From the NCBI GenBank assembly GCA_020744425.1, contig JAGMUV010000025.1, positions 186,001-250,000 of the forward strand: a stretch of DNA of 64,000 nt, written 5' to 3'. The notes under the pieces are model-generated. The model was given only the letters and a program-made list of their open reading frames with translations, searched no databases and was not told where the DNA came from. The translations under genes were made by a program, and so were the position numbers. Shown here piece by piece: positions 1 to 10,797 of this stretch. The DNA comes from Dactylonectria macrodidyma (taxonomy: Eukaryota; Ascomycota; Sordariomycetes; Hypocreales; Nectriaceae). Numbering within the stretch: position 1 is the stretch's first letter; every line of letters starts with the position of its first letter.

Positions 1-976
1 TGAGGCTTGATGTCGAAGTAAAACAGCATGCCTGCTGTCTCGTGGGTCGGACTCGTCAGGGGAATCGTCATCAAGAGTCAGAACTGCTCGCCAGAGTTTC
101 CTGACCTCGGCCATTGTGGCAGCAGAAAGACCCTCCTCCCCCCAAGAGACAGGATGGAGAAGACGTGAATAAGCGACGTGCCCGGTGTTCGCATGTACAT
201 TTCATCCGAGACTTCAAAGGCCCCACACAGTCAATGCCTTGGATCAGCATTCGGAGTCTCCGACCCTCAGAGCTGAACTCTAGGAACTCTGAAAGAGCGG
301 AAAAGGCAGAAAGGTCGTTCAACTCGGTTTTCCGCACGCTTTGCACTGCCCGTCTAAAGCCATGTGAGAAGAAAGCTTGGCTAATGCTGGGGCTACGCGA
401 TACGAAATACGCCTTCACCGCAATTCCGTCGTAGCCCAGCTCGTAAGCTGTGAAAAGAGAAGAACCCCAGTCAGTCTCTCAGTCGACGGTGGCGTCTGTA
501 GGTTGAGGCAGAAAATCTGGCAAGAATTGATTGAACCATGTGATGTCGATGCCAGGGAATGCGTCACTCAGCCGGTTCAAGAGCTGAATTGTGGAGGACT
601 GGTTGTAGGGGTCGAAAGCTGTGCCGGCGTCAGGTCCTATTATCTCCATGCTCAGTCGAACATTAAGACTATCTGAGCTGCTACTAGGCCACTTCCAGCT
701 GTATTCGATGGGCGAGAAATCATCGGTCATGAAACTATTGAAGCGAGGCGCACCAGACGAGGTGGGCTTCAGGCCCATGTGCGGCACCAGAGTAAAGTAG
801 TAGAACAGTAAGTATTCGTACTGCCTGCTCAAAGGATAGTCGGCATGGTGTAGTATTGCTGCTAGATGCTGCCCCGTTACGTTCCACCAGTAGACTTGGC
901 GACTGTCTCGTGACGGTAGCCATTGCTTAAGCCAGATCAGAGATCTGTTATCAGCGGTCAAGCAAGAAATGTCCAT
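1..976 (-). pseudogene. DMATS-type aromatic (indole) prenyltransferase, broken and cut by the window edge
   Basis: The first 165 codons (976 down to 482) read as the N-terminal half of a fungal DMATS prenyltransferase: a WW pair followed by TGQHLAAIL, then FMTDDFSPIEYSW and DPYNQSS. An in-frame TGA at 479-481 interrupts it. The same frame then continues with family-like sequence (VKAYF, GIDCVGPLKSRM). Three further frame changes follow: near 205, in a G/C run near 137-143, and near 30-45. Beyond each one, family-like sequence resumes (YMRTPGTS, then an LW segment, then AGMLFYFDIKP). An intron cannot explain the TGA, because removing the only candidate interval breaks the downstream frame. Intact enzymes transfer a dimethylallyl group to tryptophan or another aromatic substrate in alkaloid-type pathways. 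The identity is secure. Some frameshifts could be assembly errors. Confidence 0.85.
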
Positions 977-2067
977 GATTTCAGCACTTTTCGAGTCCAG
1001 CTAGTTCTCAGGCACGGTTAGATGCAGACTAAAGTTCAAGGAACCGAATCTTGCTAACCTGGACTCGCTCAATGGTTTCATTCGTTGCGGCCTGCGTGCC
1101 AGGATCTGGACAAGTGAAGGTGCCTGTGAGCCTCATGACTATTTTAATGCGGTGTTGCTCTGCACGAGTTCCCGGTGTGTCAAATGATATCGATCGAGTA
1201 AAAATGCAAATTACGACAGTAATACTGCGCAAAATGCTTTCGTCTATGAAGGAAGACTAGTGATTAGACTTATTATTATTCTATTCTCTATGATGTCCGA
1301 TCCATGAGGAGGAATTACTGCTAGTACAAAGCCAAAAATTAATTGAAACAAAGAAGCCAATAGGGCCAATATGGTGAAGGGTTAATTGAACCGTTGCATA
1401 TACCTTTTGCTGCCCTGGATAGACCTACCCTGGAGCCACATCTGACGCCGACGTTTCAGCCACAGAATCGTAAGGTGGAGTTTAAGTAACTACGCATGCC
1501 GACTTTCGGCTCCTCCGTGACTAAGCCAACGCAATTTGACTAAGAGCCGCGCCACCCTGTAAAGGTGAGTGGACCTTTATCTATCACTCTGTTCTTCTAT
1601 TCGTAGGTGCGGCAAGATACATGGGTATTTGCATGGTTAGGTGAAGAAAGAAAAAAAAGACGGAAGGGGAAAAATAATCCTGTTAGAGTAACAAACTTTC
1701 GCCGTGAATCGCTAAGTCATGCCAAAAGGACTCCCATTAGTCAGACGTGATTGTGTCCTTCTGCATGTAGTTCGGCCACTGAACCAGGTCGGAAAGAAAC
1801 TGAGCATACCGTTCTAGTAGTCATGGAGGTTGAGCTTGATGACCTTATTCATGAGAGACGCAGAGTGGAGAAGGTTAACCCATGTCTGCATCGTGACGGT
1901 TTGATTGAACCGGACAAATGGAGTTTCGAGCGGGGCATACAGAGTTTTGACGATGCCAAATAGAAAGGGAAGAGTAACAATAGTCAAACAAAAAAAGCGA
2001 CGCCATATCTCCGGGTTACTATTCTTAGCTCCTTTGGCTGACAGGAAAACACTTGGAACTACAAGCC
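977..2067. other. Intergenic, no gene supported
   Basis: Only short ORFs without recognisable motifs or splice-consistent extensions occur here. The stretch separates the divergent DMATS relic and citrate-synthase-like gene and should hold their promoters. No CCTCGG motif of the kind found further downstream is present. Confidence 0.6.
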
Positions 2068-3732
2068 ATGGACCTCTCAGCCATCAAAACCTGGAAGAAG
2101 TACTTCTACTCGCTGACTACATCTTGGACATGGCTCTACCACAAAGTCTTGGGCCACAGCGACATCGGGTCTTCCACTGGCAATCTCCACATCACTGATG
2201 ACCGCACAGGTCGAACGTATACCATACCGATCCGGAACAATGCAGTCAAAGCTCTTGATTTCATCCAGATCACTTCTGCCGGTCTAGAAGCTGACTTGGC
2301 GAGTCACCACGACAACAGCCTACGTATTCTTGACAAAGGCTTCTGGAACACGGCATGCACTGAAACATCCATCACACACATGTGAGTCTGCAATGAAAGC
2401 TCGTGTCAGACTTCCAATCGTCAGACTCTGATCCTTTTGCCAGTGATGGCAAGGTCGGCCACATGCAGTACCGCGACAAGTCTATTGATGAGCTATTTCA
2501 CAAAAATGACTATGAAGAGGTGATGCACCTTCTGATCTGGGGCAATATTCCTACGAAAAGACAGAAGATGGACCTTCGGCGAAGATTAGCATCACACATG
2601 GTAGCACCGCAATCAGTTCAAGATGCAATCAAAACCTTCCCGTAAAGCTCTTCCTTCCCCTGCCTTTGGCCAGCTGACTTACAAATGCGTATTTCCAGGC
2701 CCGATAGCTTGACCCATCCTATGTTTCTAGCTGGAATTGCTGCCTTCGCGGCTCTGGACGAGGGAACGCAAGCTGTGCACAAATCAAGCCGGCCAGCATT
2801 CGTCGGCAAGATGGCCGAGACTGACGAAGCCATCGTGCGGACGTTGGCGGCTCTCGCTGTGACCGTAGCCTTGACTTACTGTCATAAGAGAGGTCGTGAC
2901 TTTATCCCCGCGAGTCTAGAAGAGTCGTACATTGGCAATATCCTACTCATGATGGGCCAGACTGAAGAGGGTACCAATGTACCCAATCGAAAGCTCGAGC
3001 ATTGCTTGGAACGCCTCTGGGTTCTCAACGCCGACCATGGCATGACAAACTCAACGGCCGTTTTTCTCACCGCAGCCTCCACGCTGCAGGATCCTCTTTC
3101 ATGCACAATAGCCGCCGTAGCTTCGGGTTACGGGCCTCTCCACGGCGGCGCTGTTGAGATGGCGTATAAGGAGTTTGAGAGAGTTGGATCCGTTGAGAAC
3201 GTGCCACGGCTGATTGCCGATGTCAAGGCCAAGAAGTTTCGCCTGTTTGGCTATGGACACCGCATCTACAAAGTCAAAGATCCTCGCGGTAAGCTGGTCC
3301 ATCAGCTCATTGAAGAATACAAGGAGGATGTGGAGCGGAACTCGTTGCTGAGGGTGGCCATGGAGATTGATAGAGTGGCTGAGGAGGACCACTACTTTAC
3401 CTCCAGGAATCTGAAGGCCAACACAGATCTCTATAGTTGCTTTCTATACACTGCACTGTAAGTTATTTGCGAGTATATCTGAGGCGGTTGCAGACTTCTG
3501 AGGCTAATTGGGACTCATGTCTAGCGGCCTAGAAACGGATATCATTTTAGCACTTTCGTGTTTGTCTCGTTCGCCAGGTGTTATGGCTCATTGGCGAGAA
3601 AGCATGAGTACTCTTTCCCACCCTCATTAATATCAACATTATTTAGCTGACATAATGACAGATGGGCAGCCAGTCTTGTGGCGGCCTCAGCAAATCTTTA
3701 CTGGCACTATAGCAAAGAGACGCGAGGCTTGA
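2068..3732 (+). CDS. Citrate synthase family protein (citrate / methylcitrate / alkylcitrate synthase-like)
   Basis: Five exons (2068-2381, 2444-2641, 2699-3457, 3525-3607, 3662-3732) give 474 residues in frame. All three catalytic positions of type II citrate synthases are visible: His in GPLHGGA (about residue 319), His in GYGHRIYK (about 358) and Asp in NTDLYS (about 414). The C-terminus has the usual HWRE and IFTGT motifs. The enzyme should condense an acyl-CoA with oxaloacetate. There is no C-terminal peroxisomal signal, and the N-terminus (MDLSAIKTWKK) is not clearly mitochondrial. Its setting beside a prenyltransferase relic, a monooxygenase and a pathway regulator suggests an accessory role, such as propionyl-CoA handling or alkylcitrate synthesis, rather than the TCA cycle. 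I chose the ATG at 2068 because no upstream in-frame ATG precedes it. Family assignment is firm; substrate is unknown. Confidence 0.9.
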
Positions 3733-4126
3733 GCAGTCCAGACTTGCTAGCCTTCTTCTCATTGCCTTACTTCAACTCGCTTCCGCATTATTACTATCAT
3801 AACCCCCCGCCGAAGAGGATGATAACATAAAGTTGAGTGGAGAATTTCCAACAAACTTTATCTTGCTTCTAGGTAATTCATTTCAGGTCTACTTGGAGTG
3901 TTTACCATTGTGATAAATCGTTCTTTTATAAAGCCATGATTGAGTCGCCTCGTACCTCTTGGGCTCGAGTGGAAAAGCGTCGAGTCAAACAGGCATTATG
4001 GCACCATAGAAGGATATCTAGAAAGTCCGTCACACTCTCACGCAGCCCTCCTCAAAACTGCATTCAATGCTGCTCCTCGCTCTCTTAGGAGTCATCGCCA
4101 CCATCATCGAAGATGAAATAAAAGCC
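3733..4126. other. Intergenic, no gene supported
   Basis: This is the 3' flank of the citrate-synthase-like gene and of the convergent relic at 4127-4580. No motif or coding stretch is recognised. Confidence 0.6.
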
Positions 4127-4580
4127 CTAAGCTTCCTCTTCGGGACTTGTGACCTCATCAAGCTCTTCTGCAAATTCTCCGTTCCCTGCCAGGGTCGCAG
4201 CCATTTTCCCCTTGATTTCCTTGTATCCGACAGGCCACATCTGCTCCTTGCCCAGCTGAACTCGGTCCCGTCTAAGGATCTTGTTCCACCAGTTAAGCTT
4301 GGCAGAGTCCTGCTCAGCCTCACCCACAAGGGTAGATAGGTACGAGCAATCAGGTACTCCCCCTCGTCCGCTCCCTGGATGCCGACATCATGCGTGCACC
4401 AGTACTCGACGCGGACTCTAATTTCGACGCCGCGAAGTGGGCAGCTAGGCTAGTGTTGGCCTCAATTACGGCGGAAGTTCTCTTGGATTTTTTGTTTTTG
4501 GCCAAGTCACGGATGGCTATGAAACCGATGATGCCCAGAGTATGATCGTCCCCCTTAGCGTAGACGCTCCATCATCCCAT
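4127..4580 (-). pseudogene. Degenerate protein-coding relic, family not recognised
   Basis: Three adjoining minus-strand frames each carry protein-like sequence that would join into one product: WSVYAKGDDHTLGIIGFIAI, then EYWCTHDVGIQGADEGEYL, then DSAKLNWWNKILRRDRVQLG, ending at a TAG at 4127-4129. An in-frame TGA lies next to the first segment (4572-4577 region). Frame changes lie near 4430 and near 4325, with no splice sites able to bridge them. I do not recognise the family. The composition, acidic C-terminal tail and lack of low complexity argue for a former gene rather than a chance ORF. Opposite-strand ORFs over the same bases show no motifs. Confidence 0.5.
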
Positions 4581-4649
4581 TTTGATATTGTGTCCACGTC
4601 TGTGCCTAATCAGAAGCAGTAACAAAGTTCATCCCTAGAAATAATGTTG

Positions 4650-4874
4650 CCTCGGCAAAGCCGAGGTTGCAGTATACACGCATCGTAATTCTCCGAGGCT
4701 TGTGGGGACTTCGCCCGCGCGTGAGATTAGATGGGCAATTGAACGTGTCTTTGGGGCTTGATATCAATGAAATCTCTGAAAGAGTGTCTGATCATTTCGG
4801 AGTACCGGTTTCAGTCATGCCGTAGCACCAAAAAACCGCGAAGTTAAGCCCGCGGTCAAGAAATGCATCCTCGG
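4650..4874. promoter_or_regulatory. Cluster of four CCTCGG/CCGAGG motifs upstream of the monooxygenase
   Basis: CCTCGG occurs at 4650-4655 and 4869-4874, and CCGAGG at 4661-4666 and 4693-4698. The first pair forms a perfect inverted repeat with a 5-nt spacer (CCTCGGcaaagCCGAGG). The cluster lies 176-400 bp before the monooxygenase ATG at 5050. CCTCGG is the established core bound by FarA/FarB-type Zn2Cys6 factors in Aspergillus, and a factor of that general type is encoded at 7436. Binding is inferred, not shown. Confidence 0.5.
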
Positions 4875-4920
4875 GAGGACCTCCCCAGGCGCCGGGCCAC
4901 TTTGGTCTCAGTGTAGTCGG
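4804..4920 (+). other. 5S-rRNA-like sequence, possibly a degenerate copy
   Basis: The stretch contains GATCAT, then CGCGAAGTTAAGC about 45 nt later, and then a GGGAGGACCTCCCCAGG block. The order and rough spacing recall the 5S rRNA internal control region. The usual Sordariomycete 5S sequence differs at several of these places, and no terminal stem is obvious. It could be a 5S pseudogene, a 5S-derived retroelement relic or chance. Confidence 0.2.
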
Positions 4921-5049
4921 ACACTTTAATAAGAAGCAGCCACTAAGTGTAATAATGGACCTCATCGCTGCTCATTATCTTTTAGCTCATCAAAGACGAA
5001 AGAAACTACATACATTTGCCAATACCAATACTCTACTACGTCACGCACG

Positions 5050-7119
5050 ATGTTTGGTTTGAAGAACAGCCCGATCGAGAATCAACGACCTTTAAAGGTT
5101 GTCATAATTGGTGCTGGCTTTTCTGGCATCTACACGACTATTCGGTATTGCATTACTGGTTGGCCTCGGTATAAAGAGAATATTCAATGCTAACCAACTC
5201 AGGATTACCCAAAGGCTGAGGAACATTGATCTGACTGTTTATGATATGAATGAAGAAGTTTCAGGCGTTTGGTGAGTCTCTCCCAGTCATGAGAGCTTAC
5301 CCTGTTAGACTAAATGACATACAGGTGGTTGAACCGTTATCCCGGCCTCGCATGTGATATCCCCTGTAGGTTGACTCGAAAAGTATACCAGAACTTTAAA
5401 GTACCATGAGACTGAATGGTATGCCAGCCTACTCCTATCAGTTCAGCTTCGCTCCAAACCCATATTGGTCGTCTCTGTATGCCCCTGGGCCAGAGATCCG
5501 CGCCTACATGCAGGATGTTGCCCAGAGGTACGGCGCCATGCGATACATCAAAGTCTCTCACAAGGTCGAAGCCGCAACATGGAATACCGGAGATAGGAAG
5601 TGGTAAGCTTCACTTTTTACTGGATTGTGCATATGATTTAGTAGCTAATAAGCCCAAACAGGCATATGACAGTGCTCGACTTGAAAACTGGTCGTCAATT
5701 TGAAGACGTTGCAGACATTTTGATTTCTGCCCGGGGAGGTTTGAATCAGATATTCTGGCCCAAGATCATTGGTCTTGATAGCTTCAGAGGCAAGCTCATG
5801 CACTCTGGGGCATGGGATGAATCGTAAGTAAGCCGCCGCCTGTTCATTGAGTCCAAGAAAAGGCTCACGCAGCCATAGCTATGACGCGCGCAACAAGAAG
5901 ATCGGGATCATAGGCAACGGTTCAAGTGCAATACAGATCGTTCCGTCCCTGCAAAGTCTCGAAGGAACAAATCTGTGGTGCTTTGCTAGGTCGCCAACCT
6001 GGATTTCAAGAGCCTTTGGCGATTCAGCCATGCAAAAATTGGGCATGGACCCAATGGACACACAATGTGAGGAAAGATCAAACACAAGCTCTCTGGTAAT
6101 CTGAATCTATGTCATTTCTGACTACAAGTATAGTTTCCAGGCGTCACCAAGAGTATCTGGCGCGCCACCCAGAAAAGTTCCATCTGATCCGGAAGACTCT
6201 CGAAGAAGAGGCAGCAAAGATTTATCCCATTACTCTGCAAGAAACGGAACAGTCCACGCAAGCTCGACATATGTTCGAAGAAGACATGCGCCGACGATTG
6301 GGTCAAAGTAAAGAACTCGCCGAGCTGATCATTCCGAAATTTGCTCCTGGATGTCGTCGCTTGACGCCTGGGCCGCGGTACTTGGAGGCTCTACAGCAAG
6401 ACAATGTCCATTTCATCAATACCGGAATCAAACGAATTACTCCAGATGGCATTGAAATGGTATCTGGAGAGCATATCGAGTTGGACACCATTGTCTGCGC
6501 GACCGGTTACGACGTGGAGGCCGCGCCACTGTTCGAGTTGACTGGCCGCGACGGCGTGACTCTGTCCGAAAAGATAAAGCCCTACTCCCAATCCTATCTT
6601 GGGGTTGCCATGGATAAGTTTCCCAACTTCTTGCTGATTGGTGGTCCAAATAGCGGCCTAGGATCCGGAAGCCTGATCAGTGTTTTCGAGGCACAAGGGG
6701 ATTACGCAGTCAAGATGCTCCGGAAGATTCAGAAAGAGGATTATGCAACCTTCGAGGTGAAGACCGACCGCGTTGCCGACTTCAGCCAGTACATCGACGA
6801 ATACTTCAAGAAGACTGTCTACACTGACGAGTGCTCGTCCTGGTACAGGGCGGGAAGGTCGGGTTCACGCATTGTAGCACTGTGGCCGGGGTCCTCGAAC
6901 CACTGCCTTGAGGCTCTGCGGTCTCCTCGATGGGAAGATTTCCTCTGGGAGTCAGCGGATTCGACCGGGAATCTTCTCAGATGGCTGGGCAACGGATGGA
7001 GCTTGACTCTTACCGAAGGGGACCCGGCATGGTTCTTGGATGAAGACGTTGTGGATGAGCCTTGTGAGGAGAGACCGGAGACGAGTGAATTTTATCGCAG
7101 ACGTCCCTTTTCGCATTAG
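5050..7119 (+). CDS. FAD-dependent Baeyer-Villiger-type monooxygenase
   Basis: Seven exons (5050-5144, 5203-5271, 5325-5365, 5428-5602, 5662-5823, 5879-6066, 6134-7119) encode 571 residues. The FAD-binding GAGFSG lies near residue 21. The signature FxGxxxHxxxW appears as FRGKLMHSGAW near 167. The NADPH-binding GNGSSA lies near 193 and the CATGYD motif near 365. This layout is that of type I Baeyer-Villiger monooxygenases (cyclohexanone/steroid monooxygenase class). They insert one oxygen of O2 next to a ketone to give an ester or lactone, using NADPH; some relatives oxidise heteroatoms. The promoter carries four CCTCGG-type motifs. A hydrolase able to open an ester is encoded at 15280 with the same motif upstream. 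The substrate cannot be read from the sequence. Confidence 0.9.
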
Positions 7120-7435
7120 ATATTGAGGGTGGCGCCTATTGGAGCTCACCATTAGTTAGGAAACCTTGTCTTTAGTCACGACGCGTCAAATCAACATGTA
7201 GTCCGCCTCATCGTCTAAGAGTTCCGAGTTTCCGAGTTGCGGGGAAACCCCGCGCGTTGGCGTATCGGCTATGCATATCGGGAAGGGCTCTTCCCCACGA
7301 TCCCCGTGTGCCGATTTTACCTTGACTTGTCCTAGCTTAGGCTCTGTCTTTCTCCACCTCCCCAGTGCATCTTCTTCGCATTTTCTTCCTCTTCCTCCAT
7401 CCCCATCTCCTCCTAGACCTTCCGAGTTCATCAAT
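7120..7435. promoter_or_regulatory. Upstream region of the CTF1-like regulator
   Basis: This 316-bp gap ends in a pyrimidine-rich tract (about 7340-7420), a common fungal leader feature. It contains no CCTCGG/CCGAGG, so direct autoregulation through that motif is not suggested. Confidence 0.4.
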
Positions 7436-10170
7436 ATGCCATCTATGTACGACTCACGCCAAGGCTACAAGGTGTCTAAGAGACGTTCGATACAAGCTTG
7501 TCTCTCCTGTAGGTCGAGAAAGGTCCGCTGTGATGTATCTTCACGCGGGCAGCCATGCACAAACTGCAGCCTTGATGACAAACAGTGTCATCTTGCTGGT
7601 GGAACAACTTTATTGTAAGCAAGTTTCAGGTTCTTGAAAGGTTGCTTTGCAGGTTTGCTTACGTTTTCCGCCTTAGGCGTCAGCCAATCTGCAACCAGCG
7701 ATCTCCTCAACATGGCCGCGACTTGAACTGCGGGTTTCCACAACAACATACACCGTCAAGTGACGAGGTGCGTACCCCGGGTTTAGTTTTCGAGCCTGAA
7801 GTTGCCATCACGAACAGTCTACTCGATTCGACAAATTTTGAAAGCCCACAGGGATCTCTAGGTCACCTGAACGCTGTGTCGCGAAGCATTTGTCCGGATA
7901 TCCCTGCGGAGCACTTTCTAGCAAGTCAGGAGGGCTCATCAGGTCAGTTTTCACCAATAGACGCCCAGTCGTGTTTGGAATCTCTGACAAGCTGATAGGT
8001 CCTACCTTTCTCGAAGAGTATGGAACTCTACCGTTGGCGCTGGACAAGGTTCCCATAGGGACGGCAACAAGCAGAGATGACAAACCAGGAATGGTACTCT
8101 ATTCCCATTACAGGTTCTTGGTCGTCAGCAACCTCCATGCCATTCCTCATCAAGACGTCAGCTATCTGGAGGCTCAAAGCTGTTTGCACGTTCCCATTCG
8201 CCCAATTCTTGACGTTTTCTTGGAGAAATTTTTCACTCACATTCATCTCTTTCTTCCGTTGATCGACGAAGGCGACTTCTGGGAGATGTACTCCCCAAAC
8301 AGTCATACCGCCAATGACGACACCACATCTCTCCTTGTTTTACAGGCCATGCTATTTTCCAGCTGCTGTGTCAGTTATTCCGGATCTACTGCTACTAGTA
8401 TGTATGTGCTGACAGACACCCGCAGTTTGTTTCTCTTGAAGTGGTAAAGCGTCTGGGATTCTCTGATGTTCGGACTGCGCGGGCAGAATTTTATCGCAGA
8501 ACCAAAGTGAGTCACGTCACAATTACCTTGCCATTGAAGAAGTTAAAGGTCTGAACTGACGAATTAGCTGCTCTACGATTTGGAATCAGAGTCAGCTCAT
8601 CTACCAATGGCGCAGTCAGCGCTTCTGTTGATGGGATGGGTCCCACAGTCTGTCTCAACTACATCACCTAGCCCATTCAGAACCTGGTTGAGCCTCGCCA
8701 TTCAGCATGCTAAGCACATCAATTCTGATCGTTACGCGGAGACGGGTGATACGGCAACTGCCATGCTCCCGGTTCAGAAACGGCAATGTAAGGCTCTACG
8801 CCGGCTATGGTGGTGTTGCATCATCCTGGACAGGCTTTCGCCCCTCTGCACACGGTTTCGACACCAGATCACACAGGACCGATTTGACATACAACATTGT
8901 GTTCCTCTAGGCTTTGCTGATCTACAGCACGAAATACATCGCTCTAGAATCTTTTCCCCAGCAACGAAGCGCCGACACATTTTACTCTTCTCAACGTTCC
9001 TGAAGTTGATAATCATTCTAACAGATGTCCTCTCGATTGCATTCCCAATGGAGAGTACAGCCCAATCTGATACTGCCTCTGTCAAGCACCGCGAGGCGTG
9101 CCTTGACAAATGTGATGGTCTGCTCAACGGCTGGTACAGAACCGCGAGCGCGGAATTTCCTCCTAATTACGGCGATCACCGAGATCAGCCCGATGACTTG
9201 TCAACCAAGTCTGTCATTCTGCACACAAACCTCATGTACATCTACTACTAGTACGTTGCTGAGCCTCCGCCAGTTTGCTGCTTACCTGACTCTGACGTAA
9301 CGAAGCACTTCGCGCATTGTCTTTTGTAATTATAAGGTCTTCAGTCAATTATCGGCATCATCTCGGCCCGCTATGCGCCAAATCGAAGGTGAACGTGCTA
9401 AAGACGGCATCGCAGCTCACCGAGGTGTTGAGGACGCTACGCTTGGTTTGATAAAGTGCATTGAAACCTTGACTTACTTTCAGTTGACCTCCTGGCTTCC
9501 AATCCCTGCGTGAGTAAACCTGAACTTGCAAGCCAAAGTTGCGGCAAGGGCTGATATTACGAACAGTGTAGCCTGCATTGCGACTCCCTTGGCCCTCCAC
9601 GTCGTTACTGCCAGGCTATCTTCTCCAAGCCGAGGTTTGGCTTTAGAAGATCTCACTATGTGGCCCCAAACTATCCTAGCATCTGACCAGAGTCGGCTAG
9701 ACGTTCTGGTGGCTGCTATCAATACCTTTTCCCCGCAATACTATGGCGTTGATTGGGTCGAAAAGACGGCGAAACACGTTGCCGATTTGGCACAGACTTA
9801 CAACCAGGCCTGGTCCCGGTCAGGTCAAGACGGCACGAAAGACTGGCGTCAAATTCTCGCGAATCACCCAGACACTTACCTAAGACTGACTTGGACTGTC
9901 GATTTATGCATCAGCAAGCGCAGGCTTCCAGAAGAGCAAGACTTCCCGCCGTGGCTCCTCAATGAGCTCGACAGAGACAAAGAACTGAAACCTCCGTCAC
10001 TTTATCGTGGCTCTCTCATTCCCTCAACAAGGGCCAATGATAATGAGCTAGAGCAGATTTTTGATTTTGCCGATCTACCTATCAACTTCGCTTGGGATGA
10101 GCCAGCGGCTGGCCAGGATGAAAACGCCGAGGCGATGGCATGGATAGCGTTGAGCGGACTCGCTCCTTGA
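7436..10170 (+). CDS. Zn2Cys6 transcription factor, CTF1/FarA-like
   Basis: Seven exons (7436-7614, 7677-7942, 7999-8369, 8426-8506, 8568-9250, 9306-9509, 9567-10170) encode 795 residues. The N-terminus has a complete binuclear zinc cluster (Cys 22, 25, 32, 41, 44 and 51; spacing 2-6-8-2-6) preceded by basic residues. The middle carries the fungal-specific regulatory domain, with LVLQAMLFSSCC running across an intron into EVVKRLGFSDVRTARAEFYRR. That block is characteristic of the cutinase transcription factor 1 beta type. Relatives bind CCTCGG-like sites and regulate cutinase or fatty-acid catabolism. Clusters of that motif precede the monooxygenase, the transporter and the SDR/hydrolase pair, which suggests this is their pathway regulator. 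The exon 5/6 junction uses a less typical acceptor and is the least certain boundary. Confidence 0.9.
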
Positions 10171-10373
10171 GCTCAGCAGTTTGTCACAGTACTAGTAACC
10201 AAAATCAAATTGCGCTTTCTAAATCCTTGCTCCTGATTGGCTTTTCCCAGACAAACCAAAAGCAATTGATGCATCAGCCCTAGGGATTCATAACAAACTT
10301 GTGAAGTAACCAACCAAATTTGTCCTGAGACCTTGGGGTCTAAAGAGCCATGGCTGACGTAGGTTGAGGGACA

Positions 10374-10454
10374 CCTCGGGCGCCTTTCTACACTGGGAAA
10401 AGCTGCCTCGGTCAGGATCTCCGTCTCATTGGTGGACGTCTTAGCGTCCCTCGG
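10374..10454. promoter_or_regulatory. Three CCTCGG motifs upstream of the MFS transporter
   Basis: CCTCGG occurs at 10374-10379, 10406-10411 and 10449-10454, all in the same orientation with about 26-37 nt between copies. They lie 344-424 bp before the transporter ATG. This matches the core found upstream of the monooxygenase and between the SDR and hydrolase genes. Confidence 0.5.
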
Positions 10455-10797
10455 TAGGGAAACCCCAATTTCTTGAGGATCTGAGTCCAATCGGAGAACA
10501 CGCGTGCCAACCCCCGCAAAGCTCAAGCGTCCCGTTTCCCCACGGGGTCGGAGGGTTCGAGATTAGGTAGGAAACCCAAGGCCAGGGTTTTGTTAGCAAT
10601 CCCAGTAGAAATTTCTGAGGGAATGTCCTTTTTGCTTTAAAAATGATGGGTGTCATTCTCCCTTGCGTGGCGGCTCGGCTGTGCGTATATATTTTCTCCG
10701 TCCCCTCAAAGATCGTGGATGTACGCCCACCAGAAAGACACGAATCTATCACCTATAAATGCATAAGTTAGCTCAGCGACATCATCGCAGTTTCATC

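Noticed and set aside
479..481. An intron covering the TGA in the prenyltransferase
   Set aside because: The only candidate (GTCGAC donor to the TTTTCACAG acceptor) removes family-like residues and puts the following VKAYF block out of frame.
4067..4339. Plus-strand 90-codon ORF
   Set aside because: It lies antisense to the minus-strand relic, whose segments are more protein-like; no domain is visible.
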